Assembly (NCBI RefSeq): GCF_001544075.1
Contig: NZ_BCNT01000009.1
Span: 95,338 to 159,337 of the forward strand
DNA from: Comamonas terrae
GTDB taxonomy: Bacteria; Pseudomonadota; Gammaproteobacteria; Burkholderiales; Burkholderiaceae_C
Direction of reading: 5' to 3'
DNA length: 64,000 nt
Numbering within the stretch: position 1 is the stretch's first letter; each line of letters starts with the position of its first letter. The notes under the pieces were generated by a model. That model saw only the letters and a program-made list of their open reading frames with translations. It did no database searches and was not told the DNA's origin. A program made the position numbers and the translations under genes. This document shows, piece by piece, positions 17,594 through 26,284 of the stretch.

Positions 17594-19738
17594 ATGGCGA
17601 AACACGTGAATGACCGGCCACCGCCTGGGTGCAGCAGCACGGCGCTGGCGCTGGCCGCCGGGCTTCTGGGGCTGCCCGGCATCGGCCTGGCGCAGGAGGC
17701 AGAGGCCCCCGGTCCATTGCCCGAGGTGACGGTGCGCAGCACCTTGCTGGCATCGCCGCTGGAGCAGGCGCCTGCTTCCGTGACGGTGGTGGACGGCGCG
17801 CGGGTGCGCGACCGCCAGTGGCAGGTCAACCTGTCGGAATCCCTGGCGGCGGTGCCTGGCCTGCTGCTGCAAAACCGTCAGAACTACGCGCAGGACCTGC
17901 AGCTGTCCATTCGCGGCCAGGGCGCGCGCTCCACCTTCGGCGTGCGCGGCATCCAGATCTATGTGGACGGAATTCCCGCCACCATGCCGGACGGCCAGGG
18001 CCAGACCAGCAACATCGACCTGGCCTCGGTGGAGCGCATCGAGGTGCTGCGCGGCCCGTATTCCGCGCTGTACGGCAATGCCTCGGGCGGCGTGATCAAC
18101 ATCTATACCGAGCGTGGCGAGGGCCGGCCCGAAGTGCACAGCAGCTTCACCGTCGGCAGCAACGGCCAGAAGCGCCTGGGCCTGAAAGCCAGCGGCGAGA
18201 GCCATGGCGTGGGCTATGTGGTCAGCGCCAGCCGCTACCTGACCGACGGCTACCGGCCCCAGAGCGCCGCCGACAAAAACCTCTTCAATGCCCGCCTGGA
18301 CACGCAGCCCGATGAGGACAGTCACCTGACGCTGGTGGCCAGCCATACGGCGATAGACGCCAAGGACCCCGGCGGCGTCACGCCTGCCGAATGGCGGGCC
18401 GACCGCCGGGCCGTCGCGCAGGGGCCGCTGGACTACGACGCGCGCAAGAGCGTGAGCCAGACCCAGGCCGGCCTCGGCTACGAGCGGCGCATCGGCAGCG
18501 GCAGTGCCCTGCGCCTCATGGTCTATGCGGGCCGGCGCGAAACCACGCAATACCAGGCAACACCGGCCGCCGCGCAAAGGCCGGCCACCAGCGCCGGCGG
18601 CGTGATCGCGCTGCAGCGCGACTATGGCGGGCTGGACCTGCGCTGGGCCGCGAGCCGCGAAACGTCGGCCGGCCGTTTCGAGCTGGCCACGGGCCTGGCG
18701 GCCAATATCACACGGGAAGACCGGCAGGGCTACAACAATTTCATCGGCAGCCGGTACGGCGTGATGGGCGCGCTGCGCCGCGACGAGCGCAACACGCTGG
18801 GCAATATCGATCCCTATGTGCAGGCCTCCTGGGCCTTTGCACCGGCCTGGAAGATGCAGGCCGGGCTGCGCTGGAGCAATGTCAGCTTCGAATCGCACGA
18901 CCGCTACATGGCGCCCGGCAACGGCGACGACAGCGGCAATGCCGCCTATCACCGCCTGCTGCCCGTGGTGACGCTGCAGCATCAGCTGGACGAGCGCACC
19001 CACGTCTATGCCTCGCTGGGCAGCGGGTTCGAGACGCCGACCTTCAATGAAATCTCCTACCGCCCGGCGGGCCTGCCGGGCCTGAACTTCGGCCTTCGGC
19101 CTGCCGTCTCGGCCAGCGCCGAAGCCGGCATCCGCCAGCGCTTCGAGGGCGAAAGCATGCGCGGACAATGGGCTGCCGCGCTGTTCCGGACCCAGACGCG
19201 GGACGAGATCGTTGCCGCGGAGAATGCCGGCGGCCGCGCCACCTACCAGAATGCCGGCCGGACCCGGCGCCAGGGCATGGAGCTCAGCGCCACGGCCTGG
19301 CTGACGCGGCAGCTCAAGATCGAGGCGGCGCTGACGCTGCTCGATGCCCGGTTGCGCGATGGCTTTTGCGATGCCCGGGGCGGCTGCATCGCTGCAGGCC
19401 GGCGCATTGCCGGCACGGCGAGAAGCCAGGCCTACCTGGCCCTGGACTGGCGCCCGGCGCAGGACTGGAGCCTGGGCCTGGACTGGCGCCAGGTGGGGCG
19501 CGTCGCCGCCAACGACGACAACAGTGTCCATGCGCCCGGCTATGGCGTGGCCGGCCTCAGCGTGGGCCATGCCATGCGCCTGGGAGCCTGGACGCTGAAC
19601 GCCTTTGCGCGGCTGGACAACCTGGCCGACAGGAAATACGTGGGCTCGGTCATCGTCAACGAAGCCAATGGCCGCTACTACGAGGCCGCGCCGGGCCGGC
19701 AGTGGATGGCGGGCATGAACCTGGCGTACCAGTTCTGA
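17594..19738 (+). CDS. pqqU: TonB-dependent outer-membrane receptor, YncD/PqqU-like (probable PQQ importer)
   Basis: A 714-residue receptor with a signal peptide ending near GIGLAQ, a TonB-box-like segment (PEVTVRS), a plug domain and a C-terminal 22-strand barrel ending in Phe (NLAYQF). The plug segments NRQNYAQDLQLSIRG, YVDGIPATMPDGQGQTSNID and RGPYSALYGNASGGV, and the barrel segments TPGNGDDSG-like and VGSVIVNEANGRYYE, correspond closely to E. coli YncD as I recall it, which has been shown to import pyrroloquinoline quinone (PqqU). Position directly after a PQQ-dependent dehydrogenase supports that substrate. The ATG at 17594 is preferred; one at 17549 would overlap the previous gene. Substrate assignment is inference from homology and context. 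Confidence 0.8.
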   Translation: MAKHVNDRPPPGCSSTALALAAGLLGLPGIGLAQEAEAPGPLPEVTVRSTLLASPLEQAPASVTVVDGARVRDRQWQVNLSESLAAVPGLLLQNRQNYAQDLQLSIRGQGARSTFGVRGIQIYVDGIPATMPDGQGQTSNIDLASVERIEVLRGPYSALYGNASGGVINIYTERGEGRPEVHSSFTVGSNGQKRLGLKASGESHGVGYVVSASRYLTDGYRPQSAADKNLFNARLDTQPDEDSHLTLVASHTAIDAKDPGGVTPAEWRADRRAVAQGPLDYDARKSVSQTQAGLGYERRIGSGSALRLMVYAGRRETTQYQATPAAAQRPATSAGGVIALQRDYGGLDLRWAASRETSAGRFELATGLAANITREDRQGYNNFIGSRYGVMGALRRDERNTLGNIDPYVQASWAFAPAWKMQAGLRWSNVSFESHDRYMAPGNGDDSGNAAYHRLLPVVTLQHQLDERTHVYASLGSGFETPTFNEISYRPAGLPGLNFGLRPAVSASAEAGIRQRFEGESMRGQWAAALFRTQTRDEIVAAENAGGRATYQNAGRTRRQGMELSATAWLTRQLKIEAALTLLDARLRDGFCDARGGCIAAGRRIAGTARSQAYLALDWRPAQDWSLGLDWRQVGRVAANDDNSVHAPGYGVAGLSVGHAMRLGAWTLNAFARLDNLADRKYVGSVIVNEANGRYYEAAPGRQWMAGMNLAYQF

Positions 19739-19829
19739 GCGCCAGCTTGCGATCTCCCGGTCGCCGGCCGGCATTTGGCGCATGGCGCCGTGCTAGGCTG
19801 GGCGCTCTTTGTTTTCTGTTCGATTTGCC

Positions 19830-20084
19830 GTGTACAAGATCTTCTTTATGGCTGCTTGCCTGGCGGTGACCGCGTGCGGCACCTCGGCTCCCGGCCCTGC
19901 GCCGGCATCGGCGCCGGCGGTGCCCCCGGCCGTGGGCATGGCCAATCCGGCTTCGGTCCACTGCGCCAGGCTGGGCGGCCGCCTGGTGATCGAGGGCACG
20001 GCGCGGGGCCAGGTGGGCATGTGCCATCTGCCCGACGGCTCGGTGCAGGAAGAGTGGGCGCTGTACCGGCGCGACCACCGCTGA
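19830..20084 (+). CDS. DUF333-type small lipoprotein
   Basis: About 84 residues: a lipoprotein signal (YKIFFMAACLAVTAC, lipobox VTAC), an Ala/Pro linker, then a DUF333 domain (GMANPASVHCARLGGRLVIEG, then GQVGMCHLPDGSVQEEWALYRRD) with two conserved Cys likely forming a disulphide. The family is periplasmic and sometimes labelled putative haemolysin; function is unknown. The start is uncertain: GTG at 19830 gives a compact signal with a Lys, while a TTG at 19809 would add seven residues. It sits downstream of the TonB receptor with a 91-base gap. Confidence 0.7.
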   Translation: MYKIFFMAACLAVTACGTSAPGPAPASAPAVPPAVGMANPASVHCARLGGRLVIEGTARGQVGMCHLPDGSVQEEWALYRRDHR

Positions 20085-20237
20085 AGAAGAGCCTGTCTGG
20101 TGCTTTGAAATCGAGAGCAGGCAGCGCTTGCTTTCACTGATTTTCTGATTCTAAATGCCCTGAACCCAAGGCGCTTCACGCGCCAGCTGCTTTGATTTTT
20201 GAAGCGCGGCCTTCTTGGGCCGTATCGTCCTGTACGG

Positions 20238-20645
20238 CTAGGCGCCGGGCATGCCGAACAAATCGTGCGCATCGAGCAGCGCAAAGGCGATCTCGGGATT
20301 GCGCTCCAGTCCCTTGCGGATGGCCGCCGGAATGCTTTGCCGCGTCTTGCGGCACAGGCCGGGCAGGTCGGACAGCTCGATCTGTATGCCGCGCATGCTG
20401 CGCACCTCGCCGCTGCCGGGCGCGATGGTGATGGACAGGCCCAGCTGCTCCTGGATGCGCTGCTGCATATGGGCCAGATCCTGCAGGCTGCTGATGCGCT
20501 CCAGCCGCTCCAGCAGCTTTTTCTCTTCCTCGCGCGTGAGCCGCAGGATGCGGCAGTCGGCCTGCGGATCGCTCAGCAGCTGCTCGCGCTGGCAGACGCA
20601 GGCCCCGGGCGGGCATTCGACGCGGACAGGAAAGGGAAGCTGCAT
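20238..20645 (-). CDS. Conserved-looking cytoplasmic protein, unknown function
   Basis: A 135-residue protein with an N-terminal Cys cluster (VRVECPPGACVCQREQLL) that could bind zinc or a cluster, a charged helical segment with EEEKKLLERLERISSLQDL and HMQQRIQEQLG, and a C-terminal part rich in short helices ending AHDLFGMPGA. I do not recognise the family; codon and residue use look like a real gene. The ATG at 20645 is assumed; its ribosome site is weak. It is divergent from metN, convergent with the DUF333 gene. Confidence 0.55.
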   Translation of the reverse strand: MQLPFPVRVECPPGACVCQREQLLSDPQADCRILRLTREEEKKLLERLERISSLQDLAHMQQRIQEQLGLSITIAPGSGEVRSMRGIQIELSDLPGLCRKTRQSIPAAIRKGLERNPEIAFALLDAHDLFGMPGA

Positions 20646-20955
20646 ACCGGACGGCAAAGGGGCGGGGCACTTGGGTCCATGATGCTACGGGCAGCCCGCC
20701 CCCAGGGAAAAGCAGGGAAAGCGTGAGGTGCCGGCGTTGCTGCCTTGCCCGACTTGCTGCCAGGCTTGCCCGGTTTCAGGCATAGTTGCGGGTTATTACC
20801 AAAAAGACCGGCTGCAACCACCTGGGCAGCGGGTCGAGAAAATTCGGGTGAAGGCCTGCGTTGCACGCGCCGGCTCCAGCCCTTGTCTCCATTGACTTTT
20901 GATCGCGCACCGTCCGGCTCCTTGCGGGGGCTTTGTGCGGCGTGCCTATATCTTC
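20646..20955. other. Intergenic region upstream of metN
   Basis: About 310 bases between the divergent hypothetical gene and metN, holding both promoters. I looked for a SAM- or SAH-type riboswitch and for MetJ or MetR boxes and found nothing convincing. The segment 20790-20890 is less GC-rich than the flanks. No ORF is supported. Confidence 0.35.
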
Positions 20956-21993
20956 ATGATTGAAATTCGGGATCTGTCCCTGACTTACCAAGGCCCCAAG
21001 GGGCCTGTCCACGCCCTGCGCGGCATCGATCTGCAGGTCCGGTCGGGCGAGGTGTTCGGCATCATCGGCCGCAGCGGCGCCGGCAAGAGTTCCCTGGTGC
21101 GCTGCCTGAACCTGCTCAACCGGCCCACGGGCGGCCAGGTGATCGTGGGCGGGCGCGACCTGATGCAGCTGTCCGAGACCGAGCTGCGCGCCGCACGCCG
21201 CGACATCGGCATGGTGTTCCAGCATTTCAATCTGCTGTCCTCGCGCACGGTGTTCGACAACGTGGCGCTGCCGCTGGAGCTGGCCGGCATGGCCAAGAAC
21301 GAGATCCGCCAGCGCGTGACGCCGCTGCTGGAACTGGTGGGGCTGGACCACCTGGCAGACCGCTATCCGGCCCAGATCTCGGGCGGCCAGAAGCAGCGCG
21401 TGGGCATTGCGCGCGCGCTGGCCAGCCATCCCAAGGTGCTGCTCAGCGACGAGGCGACCTCGGCCCTGGATCCCGAGACCACGCGCTCCATCCTGGACCT
21501 GCTGCGCAAGGTCAACCGCGAGCTGGGCGTGACCGTGGTGCTGATCACTCACCAGATGCAGGTGATCAAGCAGATCGCCGACCGCGTGGCCGTGATCGAC
21601 GGCGGGCGGATTGCCGAGATGGGCTCGGTCATCGAGGTGTTCACGCGCCCGCAGCAGGCCATCACCAAGAGCCTGATCGACGAGATCGTGCCGCAGGAGC
21701 TGCCCGCGTCGGTGTCGGCCCGCGTGCACCAGCTGTCGCAGAAGCTGCAGGCCGGCCAGGTCGGCCAGCTGCTGCGCCTGTCCTATGCGGGCGAGAGCGC
21801 ATACCAGCCCATCCTGTCGCACCTGATCCGCGAGCTAGGGCTGGACCTGTCCATCCTGCACGGCCAGATCGACGAGATCCAGGACCAGACCTTCGGCTCG
21901 CTGGCCGTGTATGCCAGCGGCGAGCCTGCCAGGATCGAAGCAGCCGTCACCCATCTGCGCGCCGGCGGCGTGCAGGTGCAGATCGTGCACTGA
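20956..21993 (+). CDS. metN: Methionine ABC transporter, ATP-binding protein
   Basis: A 345-residue ATPase of the methionine importer. Walker A ([13 protein letters not shown]), Q-loop ([10 protein letters not shown]), signature ([14 protein letters not shown]), Walker B ([12 protein letters not shown]) and switch His (LITHQMQV) are all intact. Residues from about 265 ([15 protein letters not shown], then [11 protein letters not shown]) form the NIL/ACT-like domain that binds methionine and gives trans-inhibition, as in E. coli MetN. The ATG at 20956 lacks a strong ribosome site. metI follows 24 bases later. Confidence 0.93.
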   Translation: MIEIRDLSLTYQGPKGPVHALRGIDLQVRSGEVFGIIGRSGAGKSSLVRCLNLLNRPTGGQVIVGGRDLMQLSETELRAARRDIGMVFQHFNLLSSRTVFDNVALPLELAGMAKNEIRQRVTPLLELVGLDHLADRYPAQISGGQKQRVGIARALASHPKVLLSDEATSALDPETTRSILDLLRKVNRELGVTVVLITHQMQVIKQIADRVAVIDGGRIAEMGSVIEVFTRPQQAITKSLIDEIVPQELPASVSARVHQLSQKLQAGQVGQLLRLSYAGESAYQPILSHLIRELGLDLSILHGQIDEIQDQTFGSLAVYASGEPARIEAAVTHLRAGGVQVQIVH

Positions 21994-22017
21994 GCGTGAC
22001 CTAAAGGATTGAGAGCG

Positions 22018-22683
22018 ATGTTTGAGAATTTTTCGGAAATGATGCTGCAGCTGCTGCTGGATTCGCTGTGGGAGACCCTCATCATGGTCGGCGTCTCCGG
22101 CCTGATCGGCGGGCTGATCGGCATTCCCCTGGGCGTGTTCCTGCGCGTGACGGACCAGGGCGGCATTTTGCAGAACGGCCCGGCCAACAAGATCGTGGGC
22201 TGGATCGTGAATGCGCTGCGCTCCACGCCGTTCATCATCTTGCTGGTGGCCATCATCCCGCTGACGCGCCTGATCACGGGCTCGTCCATCGGCACCTGGG
22301 CCGCCGTGGTGCCACTGACCATTGCGGCCGCGCCCTTCGTGGCGCGCCTGGTGGAAACAGCCCTGCGCGAAGTGGACAACGGCCTGGTCGAGGCTGCCCA
22401 GTCCATGGGCGCGAGCACCGCGCAGATCGTGTGGAAGGTGCTGCTGCCCGAGGCGCTGCCCGGCATCGTGGCCGGCCTGACCATCAGCTTCGTGAGCCTG
22501 ACCGGCTACTCGGCCATGGCCGGCGCCATCGGCGGCGGCGGCCTGGGCGACCTGGGCATCCGCTATGGCTACCAGCGCTTTCTGCCCGACGTGATGCTGG
22601 TGGTGGTGGTCATCCTCATCTTCTTCGTGCAGGCCATCCAGAGCCTGGGCGACTGGGTGGTGCGCCGCCTGAGCCACCGCTGA
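22018..22683 (+). CDS. metI: Methionine ABC transporter, permease
   Basis: A 221-residue inner-membrane protein with five predicted transmembrane helices and the ABC-permease coupling loop (EAAQSMGASTAQIVWKVLLPEALPGIVAG). Pairs with MetN in a 2:2 complex for uptake of D- and L-methionine and derivatives. AAAGGA lies about 10 bases before the ATG at 22018. Length equals the usual MetI. It is separated from its likely binding protein gene (metQ, 23344) by an unrelated SSB-like gene and a terminator. Confidence 0.93.
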   Translation: MFENFSEMMLQLLLDSLWETLIMVGVSGLIGGLIGIPLGVFLRVTDQGGILQNGPANKIVGWIVNALRSTPFIILLVAIIPLTRLITGSSIGTWAAVVPLTIAAAPFVARLVETALREVDNGLVEAAQSMGASTAQIVWKVLLPEALPGIVAGLTISFVSLTGYSAMAGAIGGGGLGDLGIRYGYQRFLPDVMLVVVVILIFFVQAIQSLGDWVVRRLSHR

Positions 22684-22829
22684 CCGTGCCTGGCGAAAGA
22701 TACGGCTGCCAAAAAAGCAGCAAGGCCGGCGCCGCGGTTGTTGGCGCTGGCCCTAAAATGAGTGCTTCAATTTTTTCCAGGCCACCCAGGCAATGCGGTG
22801 GCCGCTATTTTTTTGGATAGACAAAGCAA

Positions 22830-23138
22830 ATGATGGATGGTCTGATCACCGGCCGGCTGACCGGTATTCCCGAAAGCCGCGTGGACCGCAACCGCCGCCC
22901 CTACATGGTGGCGCGCATGCGCGCCAACGCGGGCGACGGCTCTTCGATTCCGGTCAATATCGTGTCCTTCGACAATGCCCCCTGCGCGGTGCTGCGCAGC
23001 CTCTCCGAAGGCGATGCGATCGCCTTGCGCGGCAGCTTCACGCCCAAGGTCTGGATCGACCGCCAGGACCAGTCGCATGCCGTGCTCGACGTGGTGGCCC
23101 AGCAGGTGCTGGCCGCGCCCAGCCTCTCGGATCTCTGA
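22830..23138 (+). CDS. Single-stranded-DNA-binding-like OB-fold protein
   Basis: A 102-residue protein whose pattern (MMDGLITGRLTGIPESR, then KPYMVAR-like strand, IPVNIVSFD, LSEGDAIALRGSFTPKVWIDRQ) matches a short OB-fold family in Burkholderiales annotated as single-stranded DNA-binding. It is shorter than housekeeping SSB and lacks the acidic DDxIPF tail that recruits repair proteins; it ends SLSDL. Role in DNA metabolism is inferred from the fold only. It lies between metI and metQ but ends in a strong terminator, so its co-regulation with the methionine genes is doubtful. Confidence 0.6.
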   Translation: MMDGLITGRLTGIPESRVDRNRRPYMVARMRANAGDGSSIPVNIVSFDNAPCAVLRSLSEGDAIALRGSFTPKVWIDRQDQSHAVLDVVAQQVLAAPSLSDL

Positions 23139-23160
23139 GCACCCGCCCGGCGATTTCCGA

Positions 23161-23194
23161 AAAGCGCGCCCAGGCACTGCCGGCGCGCTTTTTT
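23161..23194 (+). terminator. Intrinsic terminator after the SSB-like gene
   Basis: AAAGCGCGCC at 23161-23170 pairs with GGCGCGCTTT at 23182-23191, an uninterrupted 10-bp stem with an 11-base loop, followed by T-run to 23194. It lies 22 bases past the SSB-like stop and separates metNI-ssb from metQ. Confidence 0.85.
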
Positions 23195-23343
23195 CATGCC
23201 CGCTGGCAGGCCGGGCGTTTTGCAGCGCCCTTGTGCCATTCGGTGCTTTGCATGTGAGCAATCTGTCTGAAGCGGCGGCGGAAAAAGGCGCTCTGCCGAA
23301 GTAAAGTGTTGCCACTCGTTATTTGCTCCCACAAGGATTTCCC

Positions 23344-24144
23344 ATGCTGAACAAGCGCACACTCCTGCGCAATACCCTGGCCGTTGCAGCGGCTGCCACC
23401 TTGGCCTTTGCCGCCCAGGCACAGGACAAGACCATCAAGCTCGGCGTGACCGCCGGCCCGCACGCCCAGATCATGGAAGTGGTCAAGAAGGTGGCCGCCA
23501 AAAACGGCCTGAACATCAAGGTGGTGGAGTTCGGCGACTATGTGCAGCCCAATGCAGCCCTGGCCGCCGGCGACCTGGATGCCAACAGCTACCAGCACCG
23601 CCCCTATCTGGACGCCCAGGTCAAGGACCGCGGCTACAAGATCGGCTGGGTGGCCGATACCGTCAACTTCCCGATCGGCATCTACTCCAGGAAGATCAAG
23701 AAGCTGGCCGACCTGCCCACGGGCGCCAAGTTCGGCCTGCCCAACGACCCGACCAATGGCGGCCGCGCCCTGCTGCTGCTGCAGGCCCAGGGCCTGATCA
23801 AGCTCAAGGACAACGCCGGCCTCAAGGCCACGCCGCTGGACGTGGTCTCCAACCCCAAGAAGCTGCGCTTCGTGGAACTGGACGCTGCCCAGCTGCCGCG
23901 CTCGCTGGACGATCTGGATGCCTCGACCATCAACACCAACTTCGCCATCTCGGCCGGGCTGAACCCCAAGACCGACGCGATTGCGCTGGAGTCGGCGAAG
24001 AACCCCTACGTCAACATCCTGGTCGTGCGGGATGCCGACAAGAACCAGCCCTGGGTGGCCCAGCTGATCAAGTCCTACCACTCCGAGGAAGTGCGCCAGT
24101 TCATCGACAAGGAGTTCAAGGGCTCGGTGTTCCCGGCGTTCTAG
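23344..24144 (+). CDS. metQ: Methionine-binding periplasmic protein (NlpA/MetQ family)
   Basis: A 266-residue solute-binding protein of the MetQ family, with TIKLGVTAGPHAQIMEVVKKVA at the N-terminus, VVEFGDYVQPNAALAAGDLDANSYQHRPYL, LPNDPTNGGRALLLLQ and the ligand-contact STINTNFAISAGL. The signal peptide (MLNKRTLLRNTLAVAAAATLAFAAQAQ) has no lipobox Cys, so unlike E. coli MetQ it is predicted to be free in the periplasm. AAGGA precedes the ATG at 23344. It must have its own promoter after the terminator at 23194. A second paralogue lies at 50370. Confidence 0.92.
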   Translation: MLNKRTLLRNTLAVAAAATLAFAAQAQDKTIKLGVTAGPHAQIMEVVKKVAAKNGLNIKVVEFGDYVQPNAALAAGDLDANSYQHRPYLDAQVKDRGYKIGWVADTVNFPIGIYSRKIKKLADLPTGAKFGLPNDPTNGGRALLLLQAQGLIKLKDNAGLKATPLDVVSNPKKLRFVELDAAQLPRSLDDLDASTINTNFAISAGLNPKTDAIALESAKNPYVNILVVRDADKNQPWVAQLIKSYHSEEVRQFIDKEFKGSVFPAF

Positions 24145-24145
24145 G

Positions 24146-24266
24146 CTTCACCCCCTGAGCCGCTGCGCGGCCTCCCCCGGGGGACGACATCATCGCTGCA
24201 GGGCGGCGCGGCCGGCTCAGGCCCTTGCTGGATGCCCCCGGGTTGGGCTGCATCGGTTTTGGTGCA
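24146..24266 (+). repeat. Dispersed 3'-end repeat, copy 1
   Basis: Begins one base after the metQ stop with TTCACCCCCTGAGCCGCTG-like sequence and continues through a GGGGGACGAC block, GCAGGGCGGCGCGGCCGG, GGCCCTTGCTGG and GGTTGGGCTGCATCGGTTT. The same ordered blocks occur at 28481, 55356 and 57864. The first part can fold into GC-rich short hairpins. It is copied in the sense of the gene it follows. Confidence 0.7.
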
Positions 24267-24289
24267 TGTGCTCACTGACCCGGTTTCGT

Positions 24290-24383
24290 AAAAACATAGC
24301 TGCTTGCGCCGGTCAGCTCCAGGTTTTGGTTGGTTATCCATCTGGAACCAAGGAGTTGCCGTCGTCGGCAGCTATTGTTTTTT
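24290..24383. repeat. Long imperfect inverted repeat between metQ and nitroreductase
   Basis: AAAAACATAGCTGC (24290-24303) is the near-complement of GCAGCTATTGTTTTT (24368-24382), with one extra T. The inner sequence also contains complementary blocks (TTGGTT and AACCAA). It lies between convergent genes, the right arm touching the nitroreductase stop, and could serve as a bidirectional 3' hairpin. Confidence 0.55.
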
Positions 24384-25074
24384 AACCGAGCATCTGAAAC
24401 CACTCGCCCAGCGGCGCGCGCGCGGTGCGGGCCTGGTTGACGGGGGCCGAGGCATCGGCCCAGCCCAGGGCCAGGCCGCAGACGATATGGTGCTCGGCGC
24501 TCAGGCCCAGCACGCGGCGCACGGTTTCGGGGTAGGAGGCCAGGGCGCCGATGGCGCAACTGCCCAGGCCCTGGGCCGCGGCGGCCAGCTGCAGGCCGTA
24601 CAGCGCCATGCCTAGGTCCATATAGCCGCCCGGGCCGAAGCTCGAGTCGATGGAGACCACCAGGGCCACGGGCGCATCGAAGAAACGGTAGTTGCGCGCG
24701 AACTGCGCATCGCGCCCCGCGCGGTCGTCGCGCGCCACGCCCAGGGCGCCGTAGAGCGCCTGGGCCGAGGCGACCTGGCGCTTGCGCAGCTGCATGGGCA
24801 TGGGGCGTGGAAAGTAGGCGTAGTCCTCGCATTCAGGCGCCTGGCCGTGGAAGTCGGCCAGCAGGGCATCGGTGAGCTGCCGGCGCAGCTCGCCCTGCAC
24901 GCCCCAGAAATGGCCGGGCTGCAGATTGCCGCCACTGGGTGCCTGGCGGGCCGTGGTCAGCAATTGCTCCAGCAGCGGCTGTGACACGGGCCGGTCCAGA
25001 AAGGCGCGCATGGAGCGGCGCTGCTGCATCAGCGCCATGGCTTCGGGGCTGGTGAATGTGTTTGCGGTATGCAT
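24382..25074 (-). CDS. Nitroreductase-family flavoprotein
   Basis: A 230-residue FMN-dependent oxidoreductase of the nitroreductase superfamily. The N-terminal FMN-phosphate contact (QQRRSMRAFLDRPV) and TTARQAPSGGNLQPG are present, as are DLGMALYGLQLAAAAQGLGSCAIG and a C-terminal GLALGWADASAPVNQ segment. It would act on nitroaromatics, quinones or other acceptors with NAD(P)H, the natural substrate being unknown. It starts 4 bases after the thiolase stop, so it is the last gene of the bioMN-Y operon. Whether it has a role in acyl or biotin metabolism is open. Confidence 0.88.
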   Translation of the reverse strand: MHTANTFTSPEAMALMQQRRSMRAFLDRPVSQPLLEQLLTTARQAPSGGNLQPGHFWGVQGELRRQLTDALLADFHGQAPECEDYAYFPRPMPMQLRKRQVASAQALYGALGVARDDRAGRDAQFARNYRFFDAPVALVVSIDSSFGPGGYMDLGMALYGLQLAAAAQGLGSCAIGALASYPETVRRVLGLSAEHHIVCGLALGWADASAPVNQARTARAPLGEWFQMLG

Positions 25075-25078
25075 CGTT

Positions 25079-26284
25079 TCAGGTATTTTTCATCGCCGGG
25101 CCGTGCAACAGCTTGCGCACCAGGCAGGCCGCGCCAATGCCGCCGGCGCCGGCAATTGCTGCCAGGCCCCAGGGACCGGCTTCAAGTTGTGTCTGTAGCT
25201 GGCTCAGCACGCGCACCAGCGCGATGGCGCCCGAGGCGCCTATGGGGTGGCCGCGCGCCAGCCCGCCGCCACCGGTGTTGATGGCTTGCGGATCGAGGCC
25301 CAGCTCCCGGCAGAACGCCAGGCCTTGAACGGCAAAGGCATCGTGCAGCTCGATGGCGGCGATTTCGCCGGGTGTGAGCCTGGCTTGCTGTCTGAGCGCC
25401 GCCCGCTCCAGCACGGTGCGCGCAGCCAGGGTGGCGGCCAGCAGCGGGGTTTCGGGGGCGGCGCCCACGGAGGCGCTGCCCACCCATTGGGCGAGCGGGC
25501 GCAGGCCGTGGCGCCGGCAGGCCTCGGGCGTGGCCAGCAGCACCAGGGCTGCGCCGTCGGCCTTGGTGGAGACGGTCAGGGCACTGAGGGCGTGGCCGTC
25601 GGTATGGTCTTGCGCGCTCCGTGCCACCACGGGCATGCGCGCGGCGCGGGCGGCCGTCATCGTGCGCGGATAGGCATCGCATGCCAGGCCGGCCACGGGC
25701 GCGATCTCCGGGGTTTGCAAGGGTTGAGCAGCCAGCGCGCGGGCATGCGATTGCAGGGCATAGGTCTCCTGCTCGGCGCGGGCAAAGCCATGCGCCAGCG
25801 CATAGTCGGCGGCCGATTGGAGCAGGTCCGGGTCGCGTGCGGGATCGGGCGCGAAAGGTGGCCGCTCGTAGCTTTGCGGCGCTTCGCCCGCATGGCGCGG
25901 CCGTGTCTGGCGGATGGGGGCACGGCTCCAGGCTTCGACGCCACCGGCCACCACGATGTCGGCCTGGCCCGATTGCAGCAGACCGGCTGCCAGCGCCACG
26001 GCATCCAGGCCGGAGCAGCACTGGCTGTCGACCGACTGGGCCGCGCAGCGCTCGGGCAGTCCTGCGGCCAGGGCCAGCATGCGCGCCGGATTGCCACCGG
26101 CGCCCAGGGCATTGCCCAGCACCACGGCATCCACGGCGTCGGGAGCGAGCCCGGCGCGGGCCAGCAAGGCCTGCAGCACCGGTGCGCCCAGCTCATGCGC
26201 GGCCAACTGCGCCAGAGCGCCGCCCACGGGGGCCACGGGGCTGCGCATCCAGCCGGCAATCAGTACCGAAGGCAGGGTGTTCAT
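25079..26284 (-). CDS. Thiolase-family acyltransferase in a biotin-transport operon
   Basis: A 401-residue thiolase. The nucleophilic Cys89 lies in SVDSQCCSGLDAV, the His/Asn active-site segment is AAIELHDAFAVQGLAF, the second His is in GGGLARGHPIGASGA and the C-terminal Cys in GAGGIGAACLVRKL; all catalytic positions are present. Length is usual for acetyl-CoA acetyltransferases and 3-ketoacyl-CoA thiolases. Its ATG overlaps the stop of the acyl-CoA synthetase as ATGA. The pairing with an acyl-CoA synthetase right after bioY matches Bacillus yhfS/yhfT/yhfU. A link to pimeloyl-CoA or fatty acid supply for biotin is inference. Confidence 0.88.
   Translation of the reverse strand: MNTLPSVLIAGWMRSPVAPVGGALAQLAAHELGAPVLQALLARAGLAPDAVDAVVLGNALGAGGNPARMLALAAGLPERCAAQSVDSQCCSGLDAVALAAGLLQSGQADIVVAGGVEAWSRAPIRQTRPRHAGEAPQSYERPPFAPDPARDPDLLQSAADYALAHGFARAEQETYALQSHARALAAQPLQTPEIAPVAGLACDAYPRTMTAARAARMPVVARSAQDHTDGHALSALTVSTKADGAALVLLATPEACRRHGLRPLAQWVGSASVGAAPETPLLAATLAARTVLERAALRQQARLTPGEIAAIELHDAFAVQGLAFCRELGLDPQAINTGGGGLARGHPIGASGAIALVRVLSQLQTQLEAGPWGLAAIAGAGGIGAACLVRKLLHGPAMKNT

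Noticed and set aside
20646..20955. Possible SAM/SAH riboswitch before metN
   Set aside because: I could not identify the conserved core helices or loop sequences of any known class.
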